Positions 34,434-43,328 of a stretch of 64,000 nucleotides of DNA are shown in pieces. Positions within the stretch are counted from its first letter, which is position 1; each line of letters starts with the position of its first letter. The notes under the pieces are model-generated. The model saw only the letters and a program-made list of their open reading frames with translations. It searched no databases and was not told where the DNA came from. Origin of the DNA: JACDBZ01 sp038233215 (GTDB lineage Bacteria; Chloroflexota; Limnocylindria; QHBO01); NCBI GenBank assembly GCA_038233215.1, contig JBBSML010000007.1, positions 1 through 64,000 of the forward strand. Reading direction: 5' to 3'. The position numbers and the translations under genes were made by a program.

Positions 34434-36098
34434 TCAGACCTTCTCGGTGACCTTGTACTCCAGGTAGCGCCCGGTCAGCAGGCGAGTCTGGGCATCCAGC
34501 GCCGGCACCATGCTGAATATGATCCCGACGAACGGCAGCCCGATCCATTGCACGTAGCTGATCGCTCGTTGCAGCCAGCCCCACTCGGCTGGTCGTGGCG
34601 GGACGATCCGATGCTCGACCACGATCAGCACCGCGAGACTCACGATCGCCGTGGTGAGCATGGCACTCGCGTAGAGCGGCAGGTTCTGGCCGAGCGTCGT
34701 CTCGCCGAAGGCCGGGTTGATCAGCAGCGGAACGGTCGCGCCAAACGTCAGCACGAACGGCGTGATCGCCCAGTTGATGTGCTCACTGAACAGGTTGAGA
34801 ACGCGCCAGGAGCGTGACGTCCACGGAATTTCAGCATGCCTGACCGCGTTGTCGATCACGAATGGGATATCGGTGACGCCCCATGCCCAGCGCCGCGCCT
34901 GAAGGTATTGCTCCGCCATGCTGCGCCAGTATCCGCGGGCACGAACCGCATCCCCGTAGATCGGGATGAAGAGCGGAACGGCCCGGAATCGGTCGCCGTA
35001 CCGGAAGTAGCTCTTCCAGTAGAAGCGGCTGTCCTCCGGAATGGCATCCGTTGCCCAGTAGCCGACGTCGTGGACCAGGTGCAGTGTCGTGGAGTACGAC
35101 CCGAAGCTCTGGAGCTTCTCCGGCAGGACGCTGCGCCACATCTGGAGCTGCGTCAGCACTGCCGCAAAGAGGCGCTGGAGCATCGGCGCCTCCCAGATGT
35201 TGTTGTGGAAGTACGGGATCGGCTGATAGAGCTGGGTCTCTCGATTTGGATCCGTCAGATGGACCCAGCTCAGGTAGGCGAAGTACTGCGGATGGACCCG
35301 GTAATCGGCATCGAGGTCGGTGAGGATGATCCGATGCGGATCCATGCCCCGCTCGCGCACCAGCATCCGATAGAGGTAGCGCCCGCCCCATGCCATGGCG
35401 CTGCTCTTGCCGACCACGATCCCCGGCTCGAGCGGATCGAGGATGTGGATGAACTCGGCGAACGCGTCGCCGAACTCATCCTGGAGGGTCCGGACACTGG
35501 CGATCCCGCCTTCGTCGGTCTCCCTGGTGATGATCGCGCAGATCTTGCGCTCAGAGGGCCAGTGCGCCTCGGCCAGAGCGCGGACCGTCAGGCGCAGCTT
35601 CTCCAACGACTCGGTGTAGGTCGGAATGAGCGCCAAATGGACCAGGTCGTTGGCGGATGGCGGCGGTGTAGGCAGGGATTCGACCGTTCGCAGCTCGTCG
35701 AGCTCACGCCGAAGGCGGCGGCGCTGGGCACCGCTGGGCTGCGCCATGGCATTCACACCGAGCGCCCCGCGTGGAGCGTCAGATCCGACCGCGACGAGCC
35801 GGGCCTCGAGTGCCGCTCGTCGTGAAGCTGTGTCCTCCAAACCGGTGAGTCGCTCAACCCAGTCGATGGCGGCCACGTCACGTATGCGGCCGAACGCGAC
35901 GATCACCGCACCGCTGAACCAGAGCGCCCGGCACAACCAGTAGAAGTCGAAACTGAGGACGAAGTACGCGACCAGCCACGGGTAGCTGAAGCTCAGCCAG
36001 AGCGGAAGGATCAGGATGGCCCACGAGATGGTGCCGGGGACCATTTCGAGCAATCGTCCGAGCCAGCGCAGGCGTTCGGGATCGGGGGTGGTGGTCAT
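34434..36098 (-). CDS. Membrane-bound family 2 glycosyltransferase
   Basis: 554 residues. Two N-terminal helices, a GT-A domain of the cellulose-synthase-like type with LALIPTYTESLEKL, the metal-binding TDLDADYRVHPQ and a QARRWAWG motif (Q-x-x-R-W), and several C-terminal helices. It should transfer a sugar processively or onto a lipid acceptor at the inner membrane face; substrate unknown. Coupled to the small membrane protein downstream. Confidence 0.8.
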   Translation of the reverse strand: MTTTPDPERLRWLGRLLEMVPGTISWAILILPLWLSFSYPWLVAYFVLSFDFYWLCRALWFSGAVIVAFGRIRDVAAIDWVERLTGLEDTASRRAALEARLVAVGSDAPRGALGVNAMAQPSGAQRRRLRRELDELRTVESLPTPPPSANDLVHLALIPTYTESLEKLRLTVRALAEAHWPSERKICAIITRETDEGGIASVRTLQDEFGDAFAEFIHILDPLEPGIVVGKSSAMAWGGRYLYRMLVRERGMDPHRIILTDLDADYRVHPQYFAYLSWVHLTDPNRETQLYQPIPYFHNNIWEAPMLQRLFAAVLTQLQMWRSVLPEKLQSFGSYSTTLHLVHDVGYWATDAIPEDSRFYWKSYFRYGDRFRAVPLFIPIYGDAVRARGYWRSMAEQYLQARRWAWGVTDIPFVIDNAVRHAEIPWTSRSWRVLNLFSEHINWAITPFVLTFGATVPLLINPAFGETTLGQNLPLYASAMLTTAIVSLAVLIVVEHRIVPPRPAEWGWLQRAISYVQWIGLPFVGIIFSMVPALDAQTRLLTGRYLEYKVTEKV

Positions 36099-36152
36099 CG
36101 TCGATGAGGGCCGCGCAGCCGGCCGCGGCGGACCAGCCGTCGCGACGTGACC

Positions 36153-37115
36153 CTAGAAGACCGGCGTCAGCCAGCTGCGGTAGGCTGGCAACCGGCCGCG
36201 AACCGCGTCGAAGTAGATCCGGGACAGGTCCTTCGTGATGCTGCCCGGACGTCCGGAGCCGATGCTTCGCCGATCGATCTCGATGACCGGGCTGATCTGC
36301 GCTCCGGTGCCGCACAGGAACACCTCGTCCGCGCCGTACAGCTCGGTGCGGTCGATCGAACGTTCGACGACTTCGATCCCGAGCTCGTCGCCGGCGATCT
36401 CGATCATTCGTCCACGGGTGATCCCCTCGAGGATGTTATCGGTCACCGGTGGTGTGATGAGAACGCGCCGCTTGACCATGAACAGGTTCTCGGCACTTCC
36501 CTCGCTGACGTGCCCGTCGGCGGTCAGCACGATCGCCTCATCGAAGCCGTTGAGCTGCGCCTCGCTCTTGGACAGCGCACCGTTGATGTAGGCGCCGGTG
36601 ATCTTGCCGCGTGCCGGAATGGCATTGTCGTCAACGCGACGCCAGCTGCTGACCTGGGCCCGGATGCCGCCCTCGGTGTCGATGTACTGGCCGAACGGAA
36701 CCGCGAAGATGGTGATGTCGGCATCGAGATTGTGCAGCCGAACACCGATCGTCTCCGAGCTCTTGTAGACAATTGGTCGCACGTAGACGTCCTCGCGCAG
36801 GCCGTCCCGGCGGAGCAATTCGAGCGTGATCTCCGCGAGCTCCTCCGGAGACTGAGGGATCTCCATCATCAGCAGTCGCGCCGAGGCCTGGATGCGGCGG
36901 TAGTGCGGCACGAGCTCGAGCGCGAAGAGCTGCTCTTCGTCCGCGTTCCAGTACGCTCGGATACCCTCGAAGACCGCCGTGCCGTAGTTGAAGCCGTGCG
37001 TCATCACGTTGATGTTGGCGTCGCGCAACGGCACGTATTCGCCACGGAAGTACGCCCACAGCTCGGTCGTGGGCTCGATGGCCGCTGTGTGCGGGTCGGT
37101 CTCCTGCTTCAACAA
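36153..37115 (-). CDS. ilvE: Branched-chain amino acid aminotransferase
   Basis: 320-residue fold-type IV PLP enzyme for Ile, Leu and Val. MTHGFNYGTAVFEGIRAY is the family signature; the PLP lysine is K171 in PARGKITGAYING, and LTADGHVSEGSAENLF and FLCGTGAQISPV complete the site. Start is TTG 37115 with AGGAGG 5 bases upstream. A TATACT box (37171-37176) lies about 55 bp upstream. Confidence 0.95.
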   Translation of the reverse strand: MLKQETDPHTAAIEPTTELWAYFRGEYVPLRDANINVMTHGFNYGTAVFEGIRAYWNADEEQLFALELVPHYRRIQASARLLMMEIPQSPEELAEITLELLRRDGLREDVYVRPIVYKSSETIGVRLHNLDADITIFAVPFGQYIDTEGGIRAQVSSWRRVDDNAIPARGKITGAYINGALSKSEAQLNGFDEAIVLTADGHVSEGSAENLFMVKRRVLITPPVTDNILEGITRGRMIEIAGDELGIEVVERSIDRTELYGADEVFLCGTGAQISPVIEIDRRSIGSGRPGSITKDLSRIYFDAVRGRLPAYRSWLTPVF

Positions 37116-37221
37116 GGCTGCCTCCTATGCTCAGACGCGCGAACGCGACGCCGACGCATCGGCACCCGAAAGTATAGCCGCGACCATTACGCACCCGCCT
37201 CCGGCCGGGTGGCGCACGCGA

Positions 37222-38340
37222 TCAGTGAACGGGCGACGCGGAGGTTCCCAGGTCGGTGAAGAGCGCAAGGTAGATGTACACGAGATAGAGCGGGCCGCCG
37301 ATGAGCAGGGCCCAGGCGCTCAGCTTGCTTCGTAGGATCATGCCGCCAAAGATGAGGATAGTGGCCAGGAAGGCGACCCCGGCCGAGGCGAAGTAGATCG
37401 CGCTGCCGGGCGCGAACGTCCACGACGTGAAGAGCAGGCCGAGCACGGTGGGCAGGCAGCTCTGGAAGACCATGGCGCCGGTGATATTGCCCATCGCCAG
37501 GGTGTCCTTGCCATTTCGCACCCAGAGCACGCTGTTGAACTTCTCCGGCAGCTCGGTTGCGATCGGCGCGATGATCAGGGCAAGGATCGTCGGGTCCAGG
37601 CCGATGACCTCTGACAGGTGCTCGACCGCGCCGACGAAGACCTGCGCGCCCACGATGATCAGGCCGAGGGCCAGGATGACCTGTCCGATCACGATCGCCA
37701 TGCGCGGTTCGCCGCCGGTCACGGAATGCGCGCCGGGCAGCACATCGATCTCGAGCATGCGGTCCGTATTCAGCGGTGCCACCCGGGTCAGGTGAAGCTT
37801 GTTGAGCGCTTCGGGATCGCTCTCCTCGGCAGTGTCGGTGAAATGGAGGCGCACATACACCGCGTAGAGCAGGAACAGAAATCCGGCGGCGACCCACTTC
37901 AGCCACGCCAGCTCCTGCGGCAGAAACGCGGTGCCGATCGCGACCCCATAGCCAACGATGAAGAAGCCGACGTCGCGCCCAAGCACCTTGGTGTTGACTC
38001 TCATGGCGGTGGTGCGCCGCCCGCGTCTGCTGAAGATGACGATCGCGGTACCGGTGACGAACATGGCCAGGGTCGAGAGCATGAACGGTGCTCCCAGGAT
38101 GGCGCCCACGCCAACCGCCTGAGAGCTCTCCGAAGCGGTGCCGCCCAGCAGCACCGGCCCCAGGATGGCGATGACCGGAATGAGCGTCTCGGGCATGGCC
38201 GTCGCGACGGCTGCCAGGACGCTCCCGACAGCCCCCTCAGCCAGCTTGAGCTTATGCCCCAGCCATTCGATGCCATTGGTGAACAGCTCGGCCGCGATCA
38301 GGATGATCGCGAGCGAGCCGATGAGCAAAACGATGTCCAC
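37222..38340 (-). CDS. Sodium/calcium exchanger family protein
   Basis: 372-residue cation antiporter with about ten helices. The two inverted alpha-repeats are visible as AAVATAMPETLIPVIA (about 44-60) and APIATELPEKFNS (about 250-262), with the acidic Glu in the xPE motifs. A cytoplasmic loop lies between about 170 and 215. Which ion it carries cannot be told. It follows rpsR by 15 bp, an unusual neighbour. Confidence 0.85.
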   Translation of the reverse strand: MDIVLLIGSLAIILIAAELFTNGIEWLGHKLKLAEGAVGSVLAAVATAMPETLIPVIAILGPVLLGGTASESSQAVGVGAILGAPFMLSTLAMFVTGTAIVIFSRRGRRTTAMRVNTKVLGRDVGFFIVGYGVAIGTAFLPQELAWLKWVAAGFLFLLYAVYVRLHFTDTAEESDPEALNKLHLTRVAPLNTDRMLEIDVLPGAHSVTGGEPRMAIVIGQVILALGLIIVGAQVFVGAVEHLSEVIGLDPTILALIIAPIATELPEKFNSVLWVRNGKDTLAMGNITGAMVFQSCLPTVLGLLFTSWTFAPGSAIYFASAGVAFLATILIFGGMILRSKLSAWALLIGGPLYLVYIYLALFTDLGTSASPVH

Positions 38341-38355
38341 CAGGTGTGCTTCTCG

Positions 38356-38625
38356 TTACGGCCGAAGGTGCTGCGGCGCGTACGGCAGGAGTGATACGTG
38401 GCGGGCGCGCTTCAGCGCCGTGGTCAGCATTCGCTGGTGACGCGCGCAGGTGCCCGTCTTGCGCCGCGGCTCGATCTTCGCTCGCTCGCTCAGATATCGG
38501 CGCAGCCGGTTGACCTCTTTGTAATCGATGCTCTCCGCCTTATCGACGCAGAAGTTGCACACCTTGCGTCGCCGGCGGTCTCTGTAGTAGTCCGCCGACT
38601 CGCGGCGGGAGCGTGGGCTGGCCAT
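38356..38625 (-). CDS. rpsR: Small ribosomal subunit protein bS18
   Basis: 89 residues. Core CNFCVDKAESIDYKEVNRLRRYL and the KTGTCARHQRML motif; Cys residues present, so a zinc-binding form. Last ribosomal gene of the rpsF-ssb-rpsR block. Confidence 0.97.
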   Translation of the reverse strand: MASPRSRRESADYYRDRRRRKVCNFCVDKAESIDYKEVNRLRRYLSERAKIEPRRKTGTCARHQRMLTTALKRARHVSLLPYAPQHLRP

Positions 38626-38655
38626 GGTCTGAATCGGTCCTCGTGATGTTCGTGT

Positions 38656-39123
38656 CTAGAAGGGAATGTCGTCGACGTCCATCTCCGCGCCGGGCGCGGA
38701 GGAACGCTGGGGCTGGTCGGCTCCACGTGGCTTCACCTGGGGCGGCCCGTCGCCGTAGGCGCCACCGCCACCCGAGCCGCCATCCTCGTCGCGGGGACGC
38801 CGCTCAAGATTGACGACCCGGGCGAACGCGAGCTCGAGGGACGTCCGCTTCTGTCCGTCACGAGCCTCGTACTCGCGCGCGCGCAGCTGCCCCTCCGCAT
38901 AGATCTTGTTGCCCTTGCGCAGCTGCTCGGCAAGGCGCTCGGCCACCTGCTCCCAGACACTCACGCGGAACCAGAGCGTCTCCTCGATCCACTCGCCGTC
39001 GGGTCCCTTTCGATTGTCGTTGACCGCAACGCGCAACTCGGTCACGGCCTTCCCGCCGGGCGTGTACCGCAGCTCAGGATCGGCGCCCAGATTGCCGATG
39101 ATCATCAGCTTGTTGAGTGTCAT
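38656..39123 (-). CDS. ssb: Single-stranded DNA-binding protein
   Basis: 155 residues. OB-fold up to about 110 (MTLNKLMIIGNLGADPELRYTPGG; WFRVSVWEQVAERLAEQL), a Gly/Pro-rich linker and the acidic partner-binding tip DVDDIPF. Its position between rpsF and rpsR is canonical. Confidence 0.97.
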   Translation of the reverse strand: MTLNKLMIIGNLGADPELRYTPGGKAVTELRVAVNDNRKGPDGEWIEETLWFRVSVWEQVAERLAEQLRKGNKIYAEGQLRAREYEARDGQKRTSLELAFARVVNLERRPRDEDGGSGGGGAYGDGPPQVKPRGADQPQRSSAPGAEMDVDDIPF

Positions 39124-39149
39124 GGCGGCTCCTTACTCATCGGAGGCGG

Positions 39150-39734
39150 TCAACCCCCGGTGCGCTCCTCTTCGGCTGGCTTGGCATCGGCAACTGGCTC
39201 GACGTCGTCGCTGGACGTGTCCGAAGTGCCGTCGGAAACATCATCACTGGTTTCGTCATCGTTCGACGCATCCGCGGAAGTGCCGTCCTGCGTCGGTGCC
39301 TTGGCGGCCGCTTGGGGCGGCGCGTCCGCGGCCCGGGACGCGTCTCCGTTCGGGCCCGCGTCCTGCTCAGAAAACGCCGCCTCGCCGAGGTCGCGCGCAG
39401 CCGCGGCCGGGGCGAGCTCATCGGCCGTCCCGCGATCCTCGAGGACGGTGACGAGGTGACGCAGGATCTCCTCACTGATCAGCATGCCGCGCTCGATCTC
39501 GCGGACCTGCGACGGCTCGATGTCGAAATGGATGAGGAAGTAGCTCGCATCGCGATGACGCTTGATGTCATACGCCAGGCGTCGCTTGCCCCACGGAGAA
39601 ACCTTGCTGAGGCTGCCACCGGCGTTGACGATGGCCCGGGTGACCTTCTCGACCGCGGCCTGGAGCTTATCGTCCTCCAGGTCAGGGCTGAGGAGAAGCA
39701 TGAGTTCGTAACGGCGCATCGTTGGCGTCGCCAT
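39150..39734 (-). CDS. rpsF: Small ribosomal subunit protein bS6 with long acidic tail
   Basis: Residues 1-98 are a normal bS6 (RRYELMLLLSPDL, KRRLAYDIKRHRDASYFLIHFD). About 95 more residues form an Ala, Asp, Ser and Thr-rich acidic tail, so the 194-residue protein is almost twice the usual size. With the rpsP tail this suggests a lineage habit of extended ribosomal proteins. First gene of rpsF-ssb-rpsR, with a promoter at 39841-39868. Confidence 0.95.
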   Translation of the reverse strand: MATPTMRRYELMLLLSPDLEDDKLQAAVEKVTRAIVNAGGSLSKVSPWGKRRLAYDIKRHRDASYFLIHFDIEPSQVREIERGMLISEEILRHLVTVLEDRGTADELAPAAAARDLGEAAFSEQDAGPNGDASRAADAPPQAAAKAPTQDGTSADASNDDETSDDVSDGTSDTSSDDVEPVADAKPAEEERTGG

Positions 39735-39840
39735 CCTCTCTCTGGGTTTGCGACGTCGTAGGCGGATACCCGCGACGCAGCAGAAAGGGGTTCAGGTGTT
39801 GAACATGAACCGCGCCCTCCCGGCCGGGAGACGCATGGGC

Positions 39841-39868
39841 AGTATAGCGATCATCGGCATGACGTGAA
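39841..39868 (-). promoter_or_regulatory. Promoter of rpsF-ssb-rpsR
   Basis: Minus strand: TTCACG (39863-39868), 16-bp spacer, TATACT (39841-39846). About 105 bp remain before rpsF. Confidence 0.5.
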
Positions 39869-39891
39869 CGCCGGGTCGTGGCCCGTATACT
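39864..39891 (+). promoter_or_regulatory. Promoter of the cpaE-like gene
   Basis: Plus strand: GTGAAC (39864-39869), 16-bp spacer, TATACT (39886-39891), about 30 bp before the ATG. Its -35 region overlaps that of the rpsF promoter on the other strand. Confidence 0.45.
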
Positions 39892-39921
39892 CGGCATCCA
39901 TTTTGCCACCCTCGGGAGAGC

Positions 39922-41151
39922 ATGCCGTCAAATCCGATTCTCATCTGCGCGCGCGACGCCGGGCTGATCGGCGAGCTCGAGACAGCATTGACCTCCACGG
40001 GCTACGCCACGACCACGGTCGTCTCGCCAGCGGATGCGGTCGCGGCAATGCGCGAACGCAGATACGACCTCATCGTTGCCGAGGGCCTCGCCGTCTCCGG
40101 AGCGATCGCCTCGCTTCGCACCGCCGGATCTCATGGCGTGACACCGATCCTGGTGGTCGCACCGGCGCATGACGTCGAAGCGCGGATCGCATTTCTTGAG
40201 GCTGGCGCGGATGACGTGATCGTTGGCGGCTTTGCTCACAACGAGCTCGAGGGTCGCGTCATGGCGCAGCTCATTCGGGCCGGAAAGATCCAGCTGGAGA
40301 CGACGTCCTCCGGCAGCGCCGAGATCGTGGCCTTCTTCAGCCCCAAGGGCGGGGTCGGAACGACGACGCTGGCGGTCAACACTGCTGTCCTGCTTGCGGG
40401 CGGCGGAGGTCCGGCTCCGGGACCTGCGCGCGCCACCGACCGTGGCTTCCCGCCGTCACGAGTCCTGCTCGTCGATCTGGATCTCCAGTTCGGACAGGTC
40501 GCGACGCACCTCAACCTCACCCCTCGCTACGACATCGCGGGACTGGCCAGCGATGAGCCAGCGCTCGCGGATCCAGAGCTCGCAAGGATGTACCTGACCA
40601 CCCACTCGTCAGGGCTCGTTGTGCTGGCCGCGCCGACACGCCCGGAAGCCGATTTCCGCGTGACCCTCGAGCACCTCCAGCGGATCTTCGAGGGCCTGAC
40701 GCCGTCGTTCGACCACATCATCGTCGACCTCGGCAGCCGGCTGGACCCGCGGGCGGTCTGGATCCTGGAGCAGGCACACGCGCACGTCTTCGTTCTCTTC
40801 CCCGAGATCGCCGCCCTGCGAGCGATGAGCATGTTGATGACCTTCCTGGCCGAGACCACGCCGCTCCAGGCGCGCGCCGCCATCGTGGTCAACCACGTCT
40901 TCCCCAAGGAGCTGCTCAAAACGCGCGATGTCGAAAACCTTCTGAACATGAAGCCGGCGGCGGAGATTCCCTACACCGAGGTCGAGATGATCCGCGCGGT
41001 CAACGAGGGCGTGCCTCTCGTCATCGGTCGACCGGCTTCTCCGGCCACCGTCGCGTTGCGACGCGTCGCGCAGGCCGTGATTGGGATTGAGCAGCAGCAG
41101 GCTGCGCCCGCGAAGAAACAGGCTCGGCGGAGCCTGTTCAAACGCCGATGA
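39922..41151 (+). CDS. CpaE-like ATPase with degenerate receiver domain
   Basis: 409 residues. Residues 1-115 form a response-regulator-like receiver in which the phospho-acceptor Asp is replaced (DLIVAEGL, Glu about 54) and the switch Lys is Gly (DDVIVGGF), so it should not be phosphorylated in the usual way. Residues about 133-390 are a MinD/ParA-type ATPase with deviant Walker A SPKGGVGTTTLAVN and VLLVDLDLQFGQ. CpaE proteins position type IV/Tad pili. No other tad gene is in the window. The C-terminus is basic (KKQARRSLFKRR). Confidence 0.87.
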   Translation: MPSNPILICARDAGLIGELETALTSTGYATTTVVSPADAVAAMRERRYDLIVAEGLAVSGAIASLRTAGSHGVTPILVVAPAHDVEARIAFLEAGADDVIVGGFAHNELEGRVMAQLIRAGKIQLETTSSGSAEIVAFFSPKGGVGTTTLAVNTAVLLAGGGGPAPGPARATDRGFPPSRVLLVDLDLQFGQVATHLNLTPRYDIAGLASDEPALADPELARMYLTTHSSGLVVLAAPTRPEADFRVTLEHLQRIFEGLTPSFDHIIVDLGSRLDPRAVWILEQAHAHVFVLFPEIAALRAMSMLMTFLAETTPLQARAAIVVNHVFPKELLKTRDVENLLNMKPAAEIPYTEVEMIRAVNEGVPLVIGRPASPATVALRRVAQAVIGIEQQQAAPAKKQARRSLFKRR

Positions 41152-41188
41152 GCTCCCGTGGGCATGCGCCGTGCGTTTGCAATGCGTC

Positions 41189-41380
41189 ATGAGCGACAGC
41201 GATCTGGAGCGACGAGCGGGCAAGGGGCCCGAGGACGAGCATCCGGAGATGGATGGCGGGGTCGCGGATCCAGATCCGTCTGATTACGCCGATCCACGAG
41301 TGGCGCAGCCCGGCGAGGACCCGCCCGGCGAAGACGCCATGGAGCAACGACCGCCCGACCACGCCAACTCGAACATCTGA
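41189..41380 (+). CDS. Hypothetical acidic small protein
   Basis: 63 residues, rich in Asp, Pro, Glu and Gly (PEDEHPEMDGGVADPDPSDY). No fold or family recognised, and no clear ribosome binding site. Codon composition fits coding. It follows the cpaE-like gene by 37 bp on the same strand. The remaining DNA to the tRNA (41381-41573) shows nothing I can name. Confidence 0.35.
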   Translation: MSDSDLERRAGKGPEDEHPEMDGGVADPDPSDYADPRVAQPGEDPPGEDAMEQRPPDHANSNI

Positions 41381-41573
41381 GGTGGGACACTCAGCCTCCA
41401 TGGCCGCTTGCATCCGATCGCGCGGCAGTGCCAATGGCGACACCACGGGGTGGCGCAGGGAGATCGTGGCGGCAGGTGCGGTCGCAATCAAGTGTGCGAT
41501 GCCAACTTGCGCCATGGACCATTCCAGCTTTGCTCGGCCATGTGCGAGTCGTGGGTCACAAACCGCCAGGTAC

Positions 41574-41658
41574 TGGTGCCGGAGGAGGGACTCGAACCCC
41601 CACGCCTTGCGGCCGCCGGGTTTAAGCCGGCTGCGTCTGCCATTCCGCCACTCCGGCA
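41574..41658 (-). tRNA. tRNA-Leu (TAA anticodon)
   Basis: Class II tRNA with encoded CCA. The acceptor TGCCGGA pairs with TCCGGCA, the anticodon loop is CTTAAAC-type with TAA, a long variable arm is present, and GTTCGAGTC forms the T loop. It lies 180 bp outside the left end of the integrative element. Confidence 0.93.
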
Positions 41659-41837
41659 TCGTCGTACCATCGGCAAGCCTAGCGCAGGGATACAGCGCCA
41701 CGCGCGTGAGCGTCGCTGCTCGGCGAGGAGCGACGAGGCCTGACGACGGGTGTGATGGTGAGGCGACAAACCATAGGCGGATGGAGCGGACAACGCTCAC
41801 GAGAAAAGCCCCGCTCGGACACTTCGTGCGTAGATGG

Positions 41838-41883
41838 TGTGGAGGCGACGACGGGAATCGAACCCGTGTACGCGGTTTTGCAG
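41838..41883 (-). repeat. Left attachment site: 46-bp copy of the tRNA-Cys 3' half
   Basis: Identical over 46 bp to 53795-53840, covering the CCA end, T arm, variable loop and 3' side of the anticodon arm of tRNA-Cys. Beyond the anticodon the sequence departs from any tRNA, so this is the scar left by integration, not a gene. Confidence 0.92.
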
Positions 41884-42293
41884 TACTCACGATAGCGTCC
41901 GCCGGCGTTCGCCGGGGCCTCCCCCGCGCTCGAGTGTGGCTCATCGGGGTGGTGCGATCACCTTGGGCATTCGCCCCCGTTGCTACCGGCTTTGCTACCC
42001 GAATCGGCCGACGTCACTCCGCTCCATGCCTTGATGGCCTGCTGCGAAATCTGTCGCGATCACAGGAACTGACCGCAGATTTCGGCCAGGCGATCCCAGG
42101 CAACACAGGGATGGTATTCGGTCCGCTCGCCATTTCCGCCGCGGTACTCGTTGGTCGCGACCGAAAAGGTCGTCAATGGCTCAGTTACACCAAACGGTCG
42201 GCTTACCGAAAGATCATCGAGGTAAGCGGCTTTCAGCCGCGTCGCCGACGTTGCCCTGCCTACCCCGCGGCTGCTCGCGGGTGCTGGTGAGTC
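41884..42293. other. Non-coding left end of the integrative element
   Basis: 410 bp between the left attachment repeat and the first element gene. It holds the arm-type motif at 41980-41999. The rest has open frames but no recognisable product; a part around 42080-42240 could be a gene remnant. Confidence 0.5.
41980..41999 (+). promoter_or_regulatory. Candidate integrase arm-type site, left
   Basis: Two TTGCTACC octamers spaced 12 bp apart (first base to first base), 96 bp inside the left attachment core. The same 20-bp arrangement with one base changed is at 53730-53749 near the other end, in the same orientation. Confidence 0.6.
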
Positions 42294-42584
42294 TCAGTAG
42301 ACCTTGCTTTCGACGACATCGACGATACGGGCTCGAGGGGTCCCGCCCAACAACGGCGTTGCCTGCGGCGACCGCCACAGCTCTTCGAGCCCCAGCTTGA
42401 ATGCCTCTGCCTCAACCCGATTGTCGAACTCCAGGTCCACGGCGATATAGTTCGGATCATCGACCGGTCGGTAGACCTGATACCGCCGCACCCGCCCGAC
42501 CTCGCGACGTTCCTGGCCGCCGTCGAATACCGCCTTCCAGGTCTCGAAGTCGCGGACGGGATGTTCGATCTGCAAAACGGGCAC
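42294..42584 (-). CDS. Small ABM/cyclase-like protein
   Basis: 96 residues from GTG 42584, with AGGAG 6-7 bases upstream. The sequence VLQIEHPVRDFETWKAVFDG and a YRPVDDPNYIAVDLEF stretch resemble dimeric alpha-beta barrel (ABM-like) proteins. Function unknown. It is divergent from the TetR gene and likely regulated by it. A perfect inverted repeat, CCGGGCG-GAT-CGCCCGG (42601-42617), lies in its leader. Confidence 0.62.
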   Translation of the reverse strand: MPVLQIEHPVRDFETWKAVFDGGQERREVGRVRRYQVYRPVDDPNYIAVDLEFDNRVEAEAFKLGLEELWRSPQATPLLGGTPRARIVDVVESKVY

Positions 42585-42623
42585 GGGTGACTCCTCTCGA
42601 CCGGGCGGATCGCCCGGTTCGAC

Positions 42624-42657
42624 TACAGTACGACTTTATCAATATGGTGATACTGTA
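42624..42657. promoter_or_regulatory. Operator-like palindrome before the TetR gene
   Basis: Nested dyads: TACAGTA (42624-42630) with TACTGTA (42651-42657), and inside it TATCA / TGATA around ATATGG. It ends 5 bp before the TetR start and lies between the two divergent genes, a typical place for an autoregulatory TetR operator. Confidence 0.5.
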
Positions 42658-42662
42658 CTCAC

Positions 42663-43328
42663 ATGGCAGAACCTGTCAAGCCCTCCCGCACCCACGACTT
42701 CCCGCGTCGCCGCGCGCGGGCGCGGGCGACACGGACGCGTGTCCTCGATGCCGCCCGGGCGCTGTTCACTGAGCGGGGCTATGTCGCGACAACGATCGAC
42801 GTGATCGCCGCGCGCGCGGATGTCTCGCCCGAAACGGTGTACTCCACCTTCAGAACCAAACGCTCTCTCCTCTCCGAGCTCGTCGATGTCTCCATCGCCG
42901 GCGGCAACGACGCGCCGCCGATCTTCGAGCAACCGTGGGTGCAGGAGATGCGCGAGGAACCGGATCCCCATCGCCGGCTGCAGATCCTGGCCAGCAATGG
43001 GCGGTCGATCCTCGAGCGACGGGCGGCCGTCGACGAGGTGGTACGCGGCGCTGCCGCGGCCGATCCCGAGATCGCCACGCTTTGGGAGCGCGGCAAGGCC
43101 CAGCGCTTCGCAGGTCAGCGCGAAGGGCTGCGGATCGTCATGGGCGCGGCGGGCCCGCGGGAGGGGATGGACCTCGAGACGGCCAGCGACATCCTATACG
43201 CCATCGGCAGCCCCGAGACCTACCGGCTCCTCGTCGTCGATCGCGGCTGGAGCGGCTCCCGCTTCGAGCGCTGGTTCGGCGAGACGCTCGAGCGCCTGCT
43301 CCTCGACCCGGTCAGCCCGCGCCCCTGA
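42663..43328 (+). CDS. TetR/AcrR family transcriptional regulator
   Basis: 221 residues. An N-terminal HTH in the TetR pattern: ATRTRVLDAARALFTERGYVATTIDVIAARADVSPETVYSTFRTKRSLL (motif order Aarxlf..GY..tt...ia..a.vs..tvY..F..K..L), about residues 20-65. The C-terminal ligand domain is divergent, ending in the FERWFGETLERLL helix. Probably represses the divergent ABM-like gene and itself; ligand unknown. Confidence 0.88.
   Translation: MAEPVKPSRTHDFPRRRARARATRTRVLDAARALFTERGYVATTIDVIAARADVSPETVYSTFRTKRSLLSELVDVSIAGGNDAPPIFEQPWVQEMREEPDPHRRLQILASNGRSILERRAAVDEVVRGAAAADPEIATLWERGKAQRFAGQREGLRIVMGAAGPREGMDLETASDILYAIGSPETYRLLVVDRGWSGSRFERWFGETLERLLLDPVSPRP

Noticed and set aside
41838..41883. 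Second tRNA-Cys gene
   Set aside because: Only the 3' half is present; past the anticodon the sequence does not form the rest of a tRNA. It is the attachment-site duplication.
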